Assembly: GCA_017163975.1 (NCBI GenBank)
Contig: JAFFSR010000221.1
Span: forward strand, 2,852,001-2,916,000
Source: Anastatus disparis
Taxonomy: Eukaryota > Arthropoda > Insecta > Hymenoptera > Eupelmidae
DNA: 64,000 nt
Reading direction: 5' to 3'
Shown here piece after piece: positions 14,740 through 29,171 of this stretch. A program made the position numbers and the translations under genes. Within the stretch, counting starts at the first letter, position 1. Every line of letters begins with the position of its first letter. The notes beneath the pieces were generated by a model that saw only the letters and a program-made list of their open reading frames with translations, made no database searches and was not told the DNA's origin.

Positions 14740-17700
14740 ACTTTTATGTATATTTATTAAATAAATTTTATTTTTTCCAAAGATGCTTTATTATCGTGCA
14801 TCACCACATCCTAACGTTTTCATATTCGTGTTACCATCCGAGCTGGAGACTCATTTGGTTCGTAATATACTGTTTAGACTAGTAAGTAAAAACTGCTAGG
14901 TTTTCCGATAACATTGACTTTAAATCCAATGCCAGAGTCAATCTAGTAGTTACTACTGGATTCTCTGATATGTATAACTGTTATTAAGTTCTTCTATGAG
15001 AAAGCAATAACAAAACACTTATATGAAAGATTCTTGATAATAATACATTTATAAATATTATATAAATAAGTGTTGCTTCACTAACACAATGATTTTTATT
15101 TATTTGAAGATGATAAAAATATGATTTTTATTATTTGTGGTTTACTTTAATATTTTCTAATCAAAATGGAATACACGTTCAAGTGTTGTTTGAAAAAAAT
15201 TTTAATTTTATATTAAATATAATTAGTATTGCTACATATAAAATTATTTTTATATAATACTCTATAAAAATAGAATTATTAGACAAAATAATTTTTCTAA
15301 TAAGTTATTAACTTGTGAACCTAAAAACAATGTTAAATACATAGAAGAGAGCAAAGAAGAAGAAGAAGAGCAACGCAATCAAGTTGAGGTCAAAAATTGT
15401 TACCGCAAAAAATAAAAAGTGAGAGGCTATAAGCGTTAGTGCGAACTTCATTTCATTGTCCACCACAAAAGAACAAAAAAAAAGTATGCCATGTCTCCAT
15501 TTTACCGAGAACAAGTCGAAAATGTGGCTCGAGGTTAGCTTTCAGCATCGAGGTGACCGCATGTACAGCATCGATATTGGTTTTTTTTTTGCCCAAGCTG
15601 CATGGCAACTGCATCTCCAATTTTCTCTGTAACCGATTTTAATTCGTTTTGTCTATACGTTTACATATACTTTTTGCTCGAGTTTTACAATACATTTTTT
15701 TTCCAATTTTCCTTTTTAATTCATTCTTTATCCAATTTTATCATTTCTTTTTTGCTTGTAAAAAGTTTTCTTTGTTTTTATTTTTATTTAGGTTCGTGCA
15801 AAATCGCATACGCCCATTAAGCAACGAATTCAACTGTGTACATTGTTCATATATATATATATATATACATACACACATAAGAGAAAGAGATAGAGAAAAT
15901 GGGAGGTGCAATGCTCACAGCCGAGTAAGATTTATAATTTCATGAATCGCCCTCTGTTTTGCCGTTGAACGCCCCAACTTACACCTATTTCTCGCGCTCC
16001 GCGCGCGTACCAGGTTAAAGCGCTGATGAAACACGAGTAACGTCAGCGCAATTTGCACTAAATCAACCGCGCAATTCCAGTCCTTCTGTGTGATAGTATA
16101 TGTGTGTGTATAAATGCAAGTTTTTTCTTTTTTGCGAAGGTTTATGGCGAAAGAAAAACAAAAAAAAAAAAAATAGTGGAATATGCATGTGCGTCGATAG
16201 CGTAAAAAAAAAAAGAAAAATTAATTGGAGATAACGGTTGATAGCAGCGATTTTTTTTGGCTTGGTGTCATAGACGCGTGTGCGTGAGAGCAAAGAATTT
16301 AATGAGAAAATTGTCGATGATTTTTTTTTTCGAATTTTAATTAAAGAGCAGACAAAAAATTTATTGGATTTTTTTATAGATATATGTAATTAAAGGAATG
16401 ATGGATCAGAAAATTCTTTATTGCACGTTTGGAACTCTTGAAAATTTTTTAAAAGATTGTCAAAATAATCTCAGTATCAAATTTTCACATCATTTTAAAT
16501 TAAAAAGGAATAAAATACTTCTGAAGTGATATAGATGGTTATTTGTAAAATAATTTTTGTTCAATTTTTTTTTCTTATCATAAAACATATTCTATGAGCA
16601 TTGCCCGTGATTTTGTTTACATAAAAGATTCTAACAATTTGCAGCAAGCAAAAGAATAAAATAAGCTTATTTATAGAAGTTTTCATAAGGATTCATGTAC
16701 ATGTTCAAATACTTGTCTGACTTAATCTGATTCATACTACTTTGATATACTTGTATGCTTTTGCTATGTAGAAATTAAATCTTTATTTCATACTTATTTC
16801 ATTCAAAAGTATATCTGTGACTAATTAGATTTGATTTAATTTATTGAATTGTGAAATAAGAAAATAATATAATCATTATTTAATTTAAAAAAAAACTTTA
16901 TTTCTAAAAAGAATATAATATCTTTACAAAAATAATATAGATGATAATAATCATTATAATTTTAGTAATTATAAATTCAATAAATATAATATAGATATTT
17001 TACAATTACAACTTTACAGAACTCATCAATAGTTGGCCACTAAGAATAAACTTATAGATCGCAATAAAATCTTAAAGAAGAACGTATTCGAGCTCATAAA
17101 GTAGATCATAAATACATGTATTGCTGCAATTTTCCTCACTACCTTCAGTGAGTTTTCATGCTCATTCATTCCTATTTTCTAATAAAATTTACTTACGAGT
17201 CTCTCGTTATTTTTCTTTTCTTACTACATATATCTGTTTCTTCGAAGCTCTTCTTCAATGCTTATCTCTCTTTTTTTTCATTCTTTCATTGCTCATTTTA
17301 TTGCACGAACGCAAATGGTTTTTAAAGTCTTTAAAATTCCCATTTTTTTACCTTCTTGTTTTACTTGTGCGTCATCATATAGTAGAAAATAAACCAAGAG
17401 TGGTCGCTTTTAATTGGTTGCAATTAAGATTTTTAACCTCTTGTATACATATATATTTAGTAATGCACACTTTCAGCCTTGAACTCTCGCCTACTTGAGC
17501 TTACTATTATTTTTTAGTTTTTCTTACGCTAAAAAAGAACTAGACATTTTATTTTCAGTTCTCTCATTTATGACGCTCGTATAATTAAAATCTCGTCGAT
17601 TTAACTGACGCTTACTTCGGGTAACTTTTATTTATTTTTTTTTTAAATTCATTTTTTATTGCACTTTTTTTTTGACAAGATTAATTATGAAAAATACTCT

Positions 17701-18519
17701 TGAAAAATGTTCTTGAGGATGCAATTAGTGCAACACTTTTCATGACATAAATAACGCCCATGCTTTTTTTGCAAAAATAAATATTTTAATGAAAATTAAT
17801 ATACTTGATTTGTCGAAAAAAATAAATAAAAAAGTTTATATTCTGATATTTTAATTATTTAATAAATTAATGTATATTGTGATTTTATTTTTTAAAAGCT
17901 GATAATAATAATATTAAAATACAATAAAAATAAAAAATTTCTTATTTTTTTAATTATTAATATTTTTTATTCTTTATTATTCAATTTACTTGTGCGTAAT
18001 ATAAAGTTCCCGTTAATTAAGTGTAATTAAAATTAAGTACACATGATTTAATATTTTACATGTAAATTATATGTGAAACCAAGCATTATTTTATCCTCTA
18101 TAATTCAAAAATGTTATTTAAAATTTAATAAAAATTTTACGATTCATTAATATGCAATACATTTTAATTTATTGCGCAGCTGTGATGTACGGTAAATAAT
18201 TATATCCTTATACCAAAAATTTATTTATTAACAAGAATAAATTAAAATTATGCAATTTCATGAGATTTTTACTAATTAAAATAAGTTGTAGCACTTAATA
18301 AAGTTAATCGTATCAGGTTGTTTTATTAACATATATTATTCAAGTTTAAAATTACGAGGTGTAAAAAGAACGTAATAGCAAATAACATTTGCTTTCATAA
18401 GTAAGCTGAGAGAGCAGATAATTAGCAGGAATGTATGTATCTCTTGAGACTCTTTAAAAAGTTTCGGGGTATCTCAAAAAGGGATGCGAGTAGTAAAATT
18501 TAAATCTTTTTATTTTAAT
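14740..18519. other. Non-coding DNA
   Basis: Skewed patches at 15340-15430 (purine), 15590-15800 (pyrimidine), 16100-16300 (purine) and 17120-17490 (pyrimidine), plus a short AT/AC run near 15850. No supported gene. Confidence 0.55.
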
Positions 18520-18526
18520 TATAAAA

Positions 18527-18721
18527 TCCGAGCCGGTGAGTGGCTCAGTCGGTAGAGCGTTGGATTCGTAATCTCGGGGCTCTGAGTTCGAATCCCGCTC
18601 TCGGCAACCGATTGATAGAAGCACCACTGTACGTTACATGTGCTTTCTTCACAAACATATTTACGAGCTCCGTCGCTGATTAGCATTACAAAATAGCATA
18701 AATATAGCGAGGTTAAAGAAG
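18527..18721 (+). mobile_element. tRNA-derived SINE, copy 1
   Basis: Plus strand: head GAGTGGCTCAGTCGGTAGAG, anticodon-like loop TTCGTAA, B box GAGTTCGAATCCCGC, then GAAGCACCACTGTACGTTAC and the tail TAGCATAAATATAGCGAGGT. A 7-bp direct repeat TATAAAA flanks it (18520-18526, 18722-18728). Not a tRNA gene: the acceptor stem is incomplete and the SINE body follows. Confidence 0.82.
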
Positions 18722-19487
18722 TATAAAAGAAAATAATGGTTTATAAATGTTGATGATATTAATTTTTTTTTTTGGCTTATTATTTTGTAATATTACATTT
18801 TTTTCTTTTTTTATTTTTATCTGGATAATACTAGACTCTCCGATAATACATATATATTATTAGCAAATTTATTCTCAAGAATACGATTATTTTATATCGG
18901 TTGTACATTTAGTATTACGAATTATTCAAAAAGACACCATTTTTTAAAATAGCCTTTGTTCATATATTTATAACAAACTGAGAATATTTTATCTAAAATT
19001 TGAATATAAGTAAATCAATTATTGAAAGCTAGAAATTTAATTTGATCATTTATCTAACAAAATAAGTAAAACTAAAAATTAAAAAATTTATTTAATAATT
19101 AAAAAATCTCCACGACTACTATAAATTAAGATCTTGTGATTATATAAATGAAATTCCATATTTATAAATTAAGGCAGTATAACTTATCCGCGCAGCAGAT
19201 TGCATTTTACGCGAGTGTGATACGAAAGAAAAGAAAAATGTGAACGTCGCCGCGGAATAACAGAGAGCATTTCTGATTATCTGTAAAAAGAATCAAGGTG
19301 TACAATGTTGCATGCAGTTCTTATTCCCTCGAGAAACTATGCTGTGTGTATAGAACGTGCATATAGATCTCCAAGAAGTAGCCGTAGGAAAAAAAAAGGG
19401 TAAGGAAATCGAATGTATTTTTACAGCGTCGTCAAAAGACAGGCACATACGCATTTTCCGCACGAACTTTCTCGTTTACGAAGGATG

Positions 19488-19489
<2 letters not shown>

Positions 19490-19553
<64 letters not shown>
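19490..19553. repeat. (AT)n microsatellite, ~32 units
   Basis: An uninterrupted AT dinucleotide run of about 64 bp ends at GCATATATG. It produces long Tyr-Ile frames in translation that are not genes. Confidence 0.97.
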
Positions 19554-19556
<3 letters not shown>

Positions 19557-22500
19557 TATATGAAGATCAGGTTTTTACTTCTTTTTCCTTCTTTACCTTT
19601 CTTTTTTTATCTTTCTTCTGCCATTTTTCTTCTGCTTTATACCCTTACTATTACGACCTTAAATCACATGCATATATCACACACACGTACGCTCGTATCA
19701 AAGACCTTATGCTTTAAAAAATAAGTATATATGTATTTTTTTTTATATATTTTCATCTTTGACGATCAATTCAATCTTTTCCCGTCATTTTTTCTGAAAA
19801 AAAATTAATTTTATAGAAATTTCTACCTTTACAATAAAAATAAGTAATATAAGTTTGAAAGTATCGTTTCAGCATAAATTATAATTATTCGCATTTAATA
19901 ATAAACCTTAAACAATATTAAAACTAATTATAAAATAGCATTAAATTCAAAATGTTGTTCTTGTGTTGGAGCGTAGAAACGTTTACACAATAAACAAATC
20001 TCTCGGCAGCTTGAGAGTAAAATGTACGACTTTAAACTTGAAGTTTTGAAGTACAAGAGCGTAAGTACAGGAGTGAAAGCAAGGACCTTCTCATAGAGTT
20101 CCCTTAAGTCCCAAGGCGAAAAGGTACGACGGAGGAGAGTTGTACTAGCGACAACAGCCGGTGCTACGAGTTGTTGTTTCTCTCTCTCTCTCCTTTTTTA
20201 CTTGCTGTTTCAGTCTTATGCTGTTAAAACAGCGGCTAAGTGCTGCACCCAAGCAAGACAGCCGTTACACTTTACAACTGTTTACTTTTCTTATTTTTTA
20301 TGTATATAATGTAGGCTTTTTTTAGAGAAGAATGCGAGTTGAAGAAAGAAAAAAAAACCAAACGTTTAAGTTTATCTGTAGAACAAGACAAAAAAAAAGT
20401 TGGTTTATTTGCTCCTTGACGTTTTCTTCTTTTTTTTTTCTTCTTCTTCTTTTCTTGATTACTATGCTTTATGGTTAAGATAAGGCATGCGGCACGCTTA
20501 AATGCAAAACAGCTCGAGCGCACGCGTCGATGTCTTTTTTACCGAGAGATGTGTATACGCTGCAAGACTACGGAGATAAGAGACGTTGCGCGTTTAGCGG
20601 CAATAGGCTTATCAGCGGGCTTGAGATTACAGTTTACATTGTTGCATAAGCTATAATTATAGGTTGAAAGGTTGAAATTAGTAAAATGCGCACGCTTTAG
20701 GAATGAGTCAGCGTTTCCAGTGTTTGTCCTTTTTTTTTTTTATATTTGCTCTATCGTGTAAAAGTTTTCATTGCGCAATAAAATAATTTATTTACTAATT
20801 AAATTAATGATAAAGAATATTTCATTACTTTTCAAATATAAAAGCTTTAAAGATGAAAATTTATTTTTTATGAAATCATATTTTATTATATTTTTCATTT
20901 TACTTTTATGGTCAGATAAAACAATCTATAAATTAATTATTTTTAACTGTCATTTGAATTGTCATCGTAAAAACGATATTATTCATTGCTATTATTTAAT
21001 TTATATTAAAAACAATAAAAGCTTACATTATTAATAAATGTTTATCTGATTTTTTTATAAAAGATAAGTAAAAAGAAGTGCTTTAAAAAAAACTGCTCTT
21101 AAAAGATTTTTATAAACCTTCATATACTTGCTCAAGTTGTCTAGCCGTAGAAGCTAAGAGACAGTTTGTGGTATCCACGTCGATTTGTCCATCTACCCAC
21201 GCTTCGAGGATAACTTTTTAGACCGTACGGACTTTTTCTTGAAGTACACAACCACCTAAGAGAGATGTTATCGCGGATAGAAAGAAAAAGAAAGGTATAC
21301 ATTTTAGTTTGGAAAAAGAAAGAGAGAAGGCGGATGGCCATCGCGTTATGTCGTAAATTTGGATCGAACTGTTGCCATCTCGCTGTGCTTGCTGTGACAG
21401 AAATCTTCTCGTTTCTTTTTTTGCAAGCTCTTTTTTTTTCTTTTATATTTGCAGTGTCTAGAATATCAGTAGTGAATGTCCAGCTGAAAAAGTGACACGT
21501 TGGAATGCACATTATTTAATTATTTTAGAGTGCAAAGATGACGCATCGTGAGGATTTTATTTGAAAATAAATTGTAATAATATAATGTAATTAAGTAAAT
21601 TAATAAGCAAATGATAAACAAATCAATCAAATAAAGTTAAGAATTATACCAGTGACGTGATTTTATTTTATCAGAGATAATTTTGTTTTTGATAAATTCT
21701 TTAATTAAAAAGAAATAAGATAACTGCTATAATGATTAATAATAAACTTTCAATAGTATATAATAACAGCGATAAATTTTTCAATTATTAAAAATTAATA
21801 TTCTTCACAAAGAGAAGTTATTTTATATATTCAATATGTAAATATACGTCTATAAAAACTGATATTAAATATACATTATTTGATAAATATTATTGAAACG
21901 CAAATAAAATAGAATAATAAAATGTTTTTGAAATATAAAGTATCCACATTTATTTAAATATTTTTGAAAAAGACCAATCGATTGTGCTATTGGTATTAGA
22001 ATCCATTAGAACGAGCAGTCGCACAGAGGCGGACAAAAAAAACGAGAGCGATATGCAAGAATGAAAGAACTAAAAAAGAACAGCTTGTGTCGAACAAAAG
22101 GATAGAAAAGAGACTGCTTGTGAGCACGGAGAAACCTTTGTTGAAAAAAAAAAGAAAGAAAGAGTAAAAGCAGTGACCAAAATGAAAAAAAAAGGAATAA
22201 AAAAAACCTAGGGGAAGTAGGAAAAGAAAAACGCACTTTCACGACGAGCATCATCAATTCCGATCTGTCGAATGTGTAGGCACAAGCTTTGGATTTAAAG
22301 TTCCGAAAAACAGAGGAAGAAAGTAGACAGAAAAGTCTCTATCGAGAATAAACGATGTGTGCTAACTAAGTGCGATAGTCTCTATATATTATGGTAGTAT
22401 ATATGTGGCTCGTGTTATATAAGCCGATCGTTGACTTATGAAACGAGAATGCGGTCAATTTTTTTTCTAACCCAAAATTGGTTTATTCTAGCTGCTCTTG

Positions 22501-23070
22501 TTTATTTCGATGGTGTTCGGTTATTGCTGTACGTACTTCATCTTTTTCATCGTTGGTCGAGTGCACTTTACAAAAACAAATTATTGTAAAATAAATATTG
22601 AAATTTTTTTCAATATACCAATATTAATAAGTTCAAGTTTCTCTGGGTATTTTATCGACAATATATAAAATTAATAAAAATTTAATTAAGCTCTTCATTA
22701 TTGTTAAAAAGTTTAAAGATGAGTAAATTTTTAAAATTAATTAGATTATAAATTATTTTGCACTACACGAGGTTTTTTTTACGTTTCAAAAGTAGTAAGA
22801 CACATTTTAAATTTGATTCTTACATGCAATTTTTAAACTCCAAGATCTTAATCACTTTTCTAAGCAAGCCGTCTTCCCCAATATCATAAAAATAATATTA
22901 GCAAGAGAAAAAATTAGTTATTCTATTAACTTATAAGTAGTTGCATCATACTTCTAGCATATACATACATAAAACTAAATTATAATACTTTCGCGACAGC
23001 GGCTAATCTCGGTCGACGTCATTGCGTATCTACGAATAATCTCGCTGGTAATTTACGCAAACAGTTTGCG

Positions 23071-23120
23071 TATATAAGCTGGGCCGGCCACCTAAAATAA
23101 ACTCGTTCGCCGTGACGTGC
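23071..23120 (+). promoter_or_regulatory. Weak TATA-type promoter candidate
   Basis: TATATAAG at about 23071 sits at the start of a GC-richer patch (22980-23220) in AT-rich DNA. No coding exon was found downstream, so this may be a non-coding transcript start or chance. Confidence 0.2.
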
Positions 23121-23952
23121 TGCGCGTGACAAGCCTAGCGCTCGGAGGTTGCCCTAAACCCTCGCCCCTTCCTCTTTCGTCTTGACACGACGCGACGTCC
23201 GGATAGACTAGACGTTCAATTTGTGTTTACTAAAAAAAACTGAGCTTTATTGTTTAAGTTTTTAGCTTTTAATCGTTTGCCATTTTTTTTTATTTTGTAG
23301 ATGATATTTTCATGTTTGAACATTTATTTTATTTCTTTATTGTGTTAATTGCAAATTTAAACGTAAATAAAAATAAAATTTTCTGTACCAAAATATTAAT
23401 TTTTTTAAAATAAATAATAAACCAATAATCATATTATGACTGATTAATAATTGATCAGACAATTTTACCATCAAATATAAATGATGAATCAATAACTACT
23501 AAAATATAACGAATAAAAGTAAATTACAACGTCAAAACGTTAACCACATAGATAGGTATCATCATTAGCATGAGATACCTTGGATATCATGGAGCAAGTC
23601 TATATTTAGAAAATTATTATTATTTGAAACAAAAGTTTTTAGCAGTCATTAGTTTAAACATTTTTTTCTGTTTTTTTTTGTATATAAATGAAAATTTTCA
23701 ATTTTCTACAAAAAAAAAAGTTATAAATCTCTAATATTTTGGTAAATAGTTTTTATCCTTGTAGAATTAAATGTGACTAAACATCTCTCTCAGTGCATCC
23801 TTCCAACATAGTTTCTATGCGGTGGGTATGGTTTTCTTTTTCAATAGTCCACGAGAAGCCCTCGGCTCTATAACACGTATACATTTCTATACATATATAC
23901 ATAATAGCCTAGAGTTGTGCTACAATATTACTCAGTTCTCTAGTCTCGTTTT

Positions 23953-23969
23953 GGCCTTGAGCCAAGGCC
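23953..23969. repeat. Perfect hairpin GGCCTTG-AGC-CAAGGCC
   Basis: A 7-bp GC-rich perfect stem with a 3-base loop in a locally GC-richer patch (23780-24130). Confidence 0.7.
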
Positions 23970-24871
23970 CTATCATGTTGGAAGCCAAAGTCCGGTGTAT
24001 ATTCATGCAGGTTATACGTTCTCATAGTCCTTGTAAGGAAGGCAAGCGTTCCCTACTTTTAATCTAGAGCCCAATGTCTGCTGCACAATGCTACCTAAGC
24101 TTGTTCCATGCTGTGTCGTCTCTTATCTTCAAAAAAACCGCGAGCTCTTGACGAGTGTAAGTACAATTTTGGAAGATGATTTTTTTTTTATCATCGTGAT
24201 GTGCAAAAATTACTGTTCTCGTCTGCAGCGAATGAGGACTGTAACATTTTCGTGATAAATATAGAAAAATTTTTAAATTGCAATTTTTTTTTTATAAATA
24301 GTTCCTCGAGCGATGTTGATAAAAATTTCAATGAAAAATGTAAATGTAAAATTTTATAAGAAGCAGGAAATGCGACTTTTTAAAAACATTTTCTTGGAGA
24401 AAAAATTAAATATTTTTTTTATTTACCCCACTTCGTGTTTTCACAAGTGAAAAAAATAATTAATTTGATTGAAAGAATCAATGAGAAAACATTTCAAGTC
24501 ATTTCAAAGGAACCTTCGTTCATGTAATTAATGTAACAAATCAAATATAGAAATGAAAAATAAGTAAGCATTCAATTAAAGTTTGTTAAAATTTTTGTAA
24601 AGACGAGTTCGTCTCAATTTTCATAAACTAATTAACATTAAAATTAATTAAGAAAATCACCATTAAGAGCTTTCGAGAAGAAACGCATCACCATTAACTA
24701 TTTGCGGTACAATGATAAGCACACAATTCGTCTGTACGTACGTACACCAACAATCAAACGTTGATGAAAGGTAATGCGAATTTCAGTGGACGAGAAACAT
24801 TGATTAAAAGGATACGTGATAGTAATCCCATTCGCTCTAATAAAGTAATCAGAAAACAAGTTGATATTAGT

Positions 24872-24890
24872 TCTCTCTCTCTCTCTCTCT
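24872..24890. repeat. (TC)n microsatellite
   Basis: TC dinucleotide run of 19 bp. Similar short CT/GA runs occur at 8896-8912, 37050-37062 and 48300-48319. Confidence 0.9.
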
Positions 24891-27800
24891 TCATCATTTA
24901 CTATAAACTAAAATTCCAGTATAAACAAACTCGAGATTTTGTATTCATATACGAAAATTCACGTTAACTTATATAACGCAAAAGACAAACACAATATAAT
25001 ACAGTTGAGTTTATTCGTCGTAAATTAGCTTCGGGATTAAGCACCCTGGTACCTGCTTTCTCTCATGTGATATTTTCCGTAGCCTTTCTAGAATTATAAA
25101 GGTTGCGCGTTAGCGGGTGTGTAAGCGCGCGTGTGTGTGCGGTCAGTAAAGCAGGGCTTATGTTTATGACAGTGGCATTGCTGGACAAGATTTGTAACGA
25201 GTTTTGTGCTTGACAAGAACGATAATTTTGTTTTCTGAAACGTTGATGAGAATTATCTTTGTTTGTTATGACAAACTAATGATGTGGACTTTATTATAAT
25301 CTTCTACTTTTGATGTATCATTTTTACTACGTTAATGCATGATTTACTTTGTGACGTGAATGTTTCCTTTAGATTATTAAAAATTGTATTTATGAATGTT
25401 GATAACTTCAATTTTGACTCAGTTTAATAAATAATATTTAACAATTACAAACAATTTGTATTCTTATTTAAATAAGAACTTGGTAAAAAAATTTAATTTC
25501 TCACTTGTAACAACAGATATTATTAAGTGCATGTTGATTACCTAATAATTAATCATATAGTTGTAATATCGAATTCGCTGGCACTTGCTCTTTTTCAGAA
25601 ACTTTTGACTGTTCAATTTAAATCTTTTGTTATATTTCATATCTCGTTGTGCGCTTACAGATGATCACGCCATTGGATCATATGTATTGGAAAGAATTTA
25701 TAGGACAGCTACTTTTATGAGCGGCTGCGAGTGTGTGAAAAAAGATACTGAAAAATTGTTTATGAATAACAGAAAATCTCACATAACTCAAAATTGATGA
25801 TCGAAATGTCTGTTGGTAAATAAGTTCTTTGTTCAATATTTGATGTTTGATTATGATGTAATCAAGCGGATAATTAAAAAAACATTCAAAAAAATAATTT
25901 AAATCTTCAATCTAAATAGAATTGATGTCTATAATTTCTGATATCATAAGACAAACAAATGTGTTATATCAAATTGAATTTCATAAAAATAAGTTTTTTT
26001 CAATTTTTTAAAACTGTACAAAAGGAACTCTCTATAGATTTGAAAAAAAAAGTAAAAAAATCTATTTGAATTCACAAATCTTTGCCAACCATTTACCGAG
26101 ACTATCGTTAAATCAGTGTTGCAGCTGCAGCTTCATTTAAAGATAAATATAAAAAAAAAGATCAACAAAACACTTCTCATTAGTATGTTCTTCAAGTTTT
26201 CTTAGACTTCCTGTCAACTTGAGGAAGCACGTATTCGCACAAACACATCCACATAACTCATTTTCCGTTCTATCTAAGAGTCGCAAGCTTGGTCGCGCGC
26301 GTTGCGTCTTTTTGCTCTCGGGCTTTTAATTGCGGTGCATTGAAGCAAAGCAAGAACGAAAAAGAGAGAAAATCAGGAGCGAAGAGAGATATCGTCTCTC
26401 TGCGAGAAATTCGAGCCTCCAATTTCCTCTTACTTTTGCTTCCTCCCTTCTATTTCTCTATTGTTTCACTTCGCGAACGGAGAGAATCACTGCTATTCGT
26501 TCCTAACGAGTTGGCAACGTTATCAGCCTTTGAGCCATGAGTGAGAGAAAGTTATCCTTTCTCTTTCTCTCTCTTGCTCTCTTGTGTCCACTGAAACGTT
26601 AACGCTGATAGCTGTGTGTACATGTCGCGTCCTCTCGATTTCCGTGCCGAATACTCTTGTGGAAATTCGAGTTTGACCGTTTCTACCGTCGCAGCCGTTG
26701 CTCCTGGCAATTTTGCCACGCGCGGTATTGCGCGATAAGGCACTATTGGAAATTTTGCAATGAGAGAAAGAGAAAGGGAGAGTACAATTTTTGTTTGTTC
26801 ATTGGAGCGGAGAATCGAAGTAGTGCACGCGCACGAAGAACTGATGGAGTTCAATTGTTTTGTTAAATTGGCAACAAAGTTACGTGGTTATATCCGAACT
26901 AGAAGTTAAGTTAGGGCTTTATTTTCTTATGAACGATTAACTAATTTTAAATTTCTATTTATTTATTAAAGTTATTACGATTGTTAATTACATTTATGCT
27001 TTTTCGATTATTTTAAAAAACGGGTTAAATTTCCTTATAGAGGAATAGTGCTTGAATGAATTTAAACGCGTGAAATTACAAATATATGATTATTCATGAT
27101 TATCGCGGGTTAATGTAATACGTGAGTCAAATTAATTGTAAAATAAGTACTTCATTTTTATGCTTATTATCAATCAAATCCTAATGTTCATGCCAAATGT
27201 ATATCAAAGAATGCTGATAACGTAAAGATGAAAGGAGGATTTTCACGAAATAATTTATAAAATTTTAGTATAAAAGTTTTTATCTTTAAACCATCAAGAA
27301 ATCTAAGAAGATATGCTAAATTTAAACTCAATTAAGTTAATTAAATTATTTGTTTTAAATGTCTGACAAAAATTTGATTTTTTTCACTTTTTTTTGGAAT
27401 TTTTATTATTTATTTTTTTATATTTCCCTTTATTTCCACTCATAGATTTTTTAAATTTTCATATTTTTATTAAATATAAGCATTAATAATTTTTTGTATC
27501 TGCATTCTCTTTTTCACGTGTTCGTGGGACTCCTTTGATTTAAAAAATTCACATTTTTGTCACGACTTTAAATGGAATAATCATACTTTTTAATATTCAA
27601 AAGAAAAATTCTTAAATTTTCATAAAAAATTAATCATACACTTGAATATTCAAAAGATTTGTTAAATGTTCTGAATTCTTTTAATTCAATAAAAAAATAC
27701 AATTCCTGCATGCTTTGGAAATATTTTGTTAAGTGGATATAAAATACAAGCTTTGGATTGTCTATAATATAACGAAATTTAGAGTCGAATTGATGTTTAT

Positions 27801-29080
27801 ATGGAAATTTTCATTTGCATTTAAATTAAGTGTTAAATATAATAATCATTATTAATTGTTTTTTTAAATTATTCTCGGTAACGTAAAATTAATTTGACTA
27901 GTCTGCTACTTATAATATTTAAAATTTTTACTTAATAATTTTTTTAAAAGATATAAAACTAAATTTGAATTAAAAATGATTTTGAATTATCTTTTATTTT
28001 TATATTTAGCTTTGTAAAATGCTTTTAAAGTCTATAATTTTAATAAAAGGGCAAATTTGATTAATTTAAAATGAATAATATAATATTTCAATATCACTGA
28101 ACGTTATTTTAATATTTTTGAAAAATTTAAATGAATTTGATAAAAGTACTACACGAACATAAATGTACGTATTTTTGAAAACAAAATAAAATTTGTTCAA
28201 ATAAATCGATTTATGAAATTTTTCTGTACAATAAGATAATGAAATAGAATAATTTTTTATCATTTCCCTTACTAAAATTAAAAAAAAAAAAAAAAACACA
28301 ATTATATTTTTTTATAGTTTAATTTTGATTGTAATATAAATTTTCGTAATATTTTTAGCAAAACATCAAAAATTCAAGAACTTTAGTAAAGTAAAATACT
28401 TCTTTAAGCCTCAAATAAAAGCTTCGAAAATCTCTTTCTGCTCCTGACAAGCTCAAAATAAACAAGGTCCATTCTCGAAGCCCCGTCGCAAGCATCCAGA
28501 GGATGCGGCGCATTCTCATCCTTTAGTTCCTCGAATAAAAAGCTCGTCGCATCAAGTCGTCACGCTGATGGATTCAGACGGAAGCCGGATGAACTCAAGA
28601 GTGTGAACTCTCTCGAGAAGTAAAAAAGTAAGAACAGAAGTATAGCGACTCTTTGGCGACGCGATGGGATCACAACTCTGAGGTGCTAGGTCGTCTTGGA
28701 AGATGAGAAAAAAAAAAAGGACAAGAAGCTTGCTGGTATATAGTTCGTACGGCGCTTTAGAAAAGTTTTGTACAAAGCGATACGCGCTAAAGAAAGGAAC
28801 CGAGTGAAAGGGAAGTTTATAAGAGCAAGAGGACATAGCATATCGCGATGTATTGTTGTCGAGATAGTCTTGCGGCTATGATGGATGGACGCGGAAGGAA
28901 TTCAACGATCCTTAGGTATACATGTATAGAAAGAGCGTAGTTTTTCTCTCCATCAGACATGGTTGCCGAGCGTATGAGACCCGGATAAACTCTAGTAATT
29001 TGTCACCTCGGCGCCGGCTGAAGTATAACGATCCTAGTTCTCATACTACTCCGTCGTTTAAATAAAGTGCTATAAGTAGA

Positions 29081-29171
29081 GGAGAAACTGGCCTGTGTGT
29101 AAACACACACGGCCATCGACTCGTTGAAAAACGAGTCCGTTTCCTAGAGTGTAACTCTCGGGAAATACGAG
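29081..29171 (+). other. Cluster of stem-loops, possible structured RNA
   Basis: Within 90 bp: an imperfect stem GGCCTGTGTG/CACACACGGCC (~29090-29114); a perfect 8-bp stem GACTCGTT-GAAA-AACGAGTC with a GAAA tetraloop (29118-29137); and a composite stem TTTCC-T-AGAGT-GTA-ACTCT-CG-GGAAA (29141-29165). GGAGAAAC (29081) can pair with GTTTCC (29139) to close a multi-branch, though this competes with the last stem. It lies in a GC-richer patch (28430-29175). Confidence 0.4.

Noticed and set aside
18532..18606. Possible tRNA gene (CGT anticodon-like loop)
   Set aside because: Acceptor and anticodon stems pair poorly and the sequence continues into the shared SINE body; the same head occurs in four more SINE copies.
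19357..19724. Frames rich in Tyr-Ile
   Set aside because: Direct translation of the (AT)n microsatellite.
20471..20656. 61-codon plus-strand frame with a true ATG in a GC-richer patch
   Set aside because: No recognised motif, no splice or promoter context, and overlaps frames on the other strand equally open.
26289..26854. Overlapping open frames on both strands
   Set aside because: Both arise from GC-richer, GA/CT-skewed sequence; low-complexity Arg/Glu/Ser/Leu content.
28552..28836. 94-codon minus-strand frame with ATG
   Set aside because: No family motif or splice evidence; interrupted by a poly-Phe stretch from an A-run.
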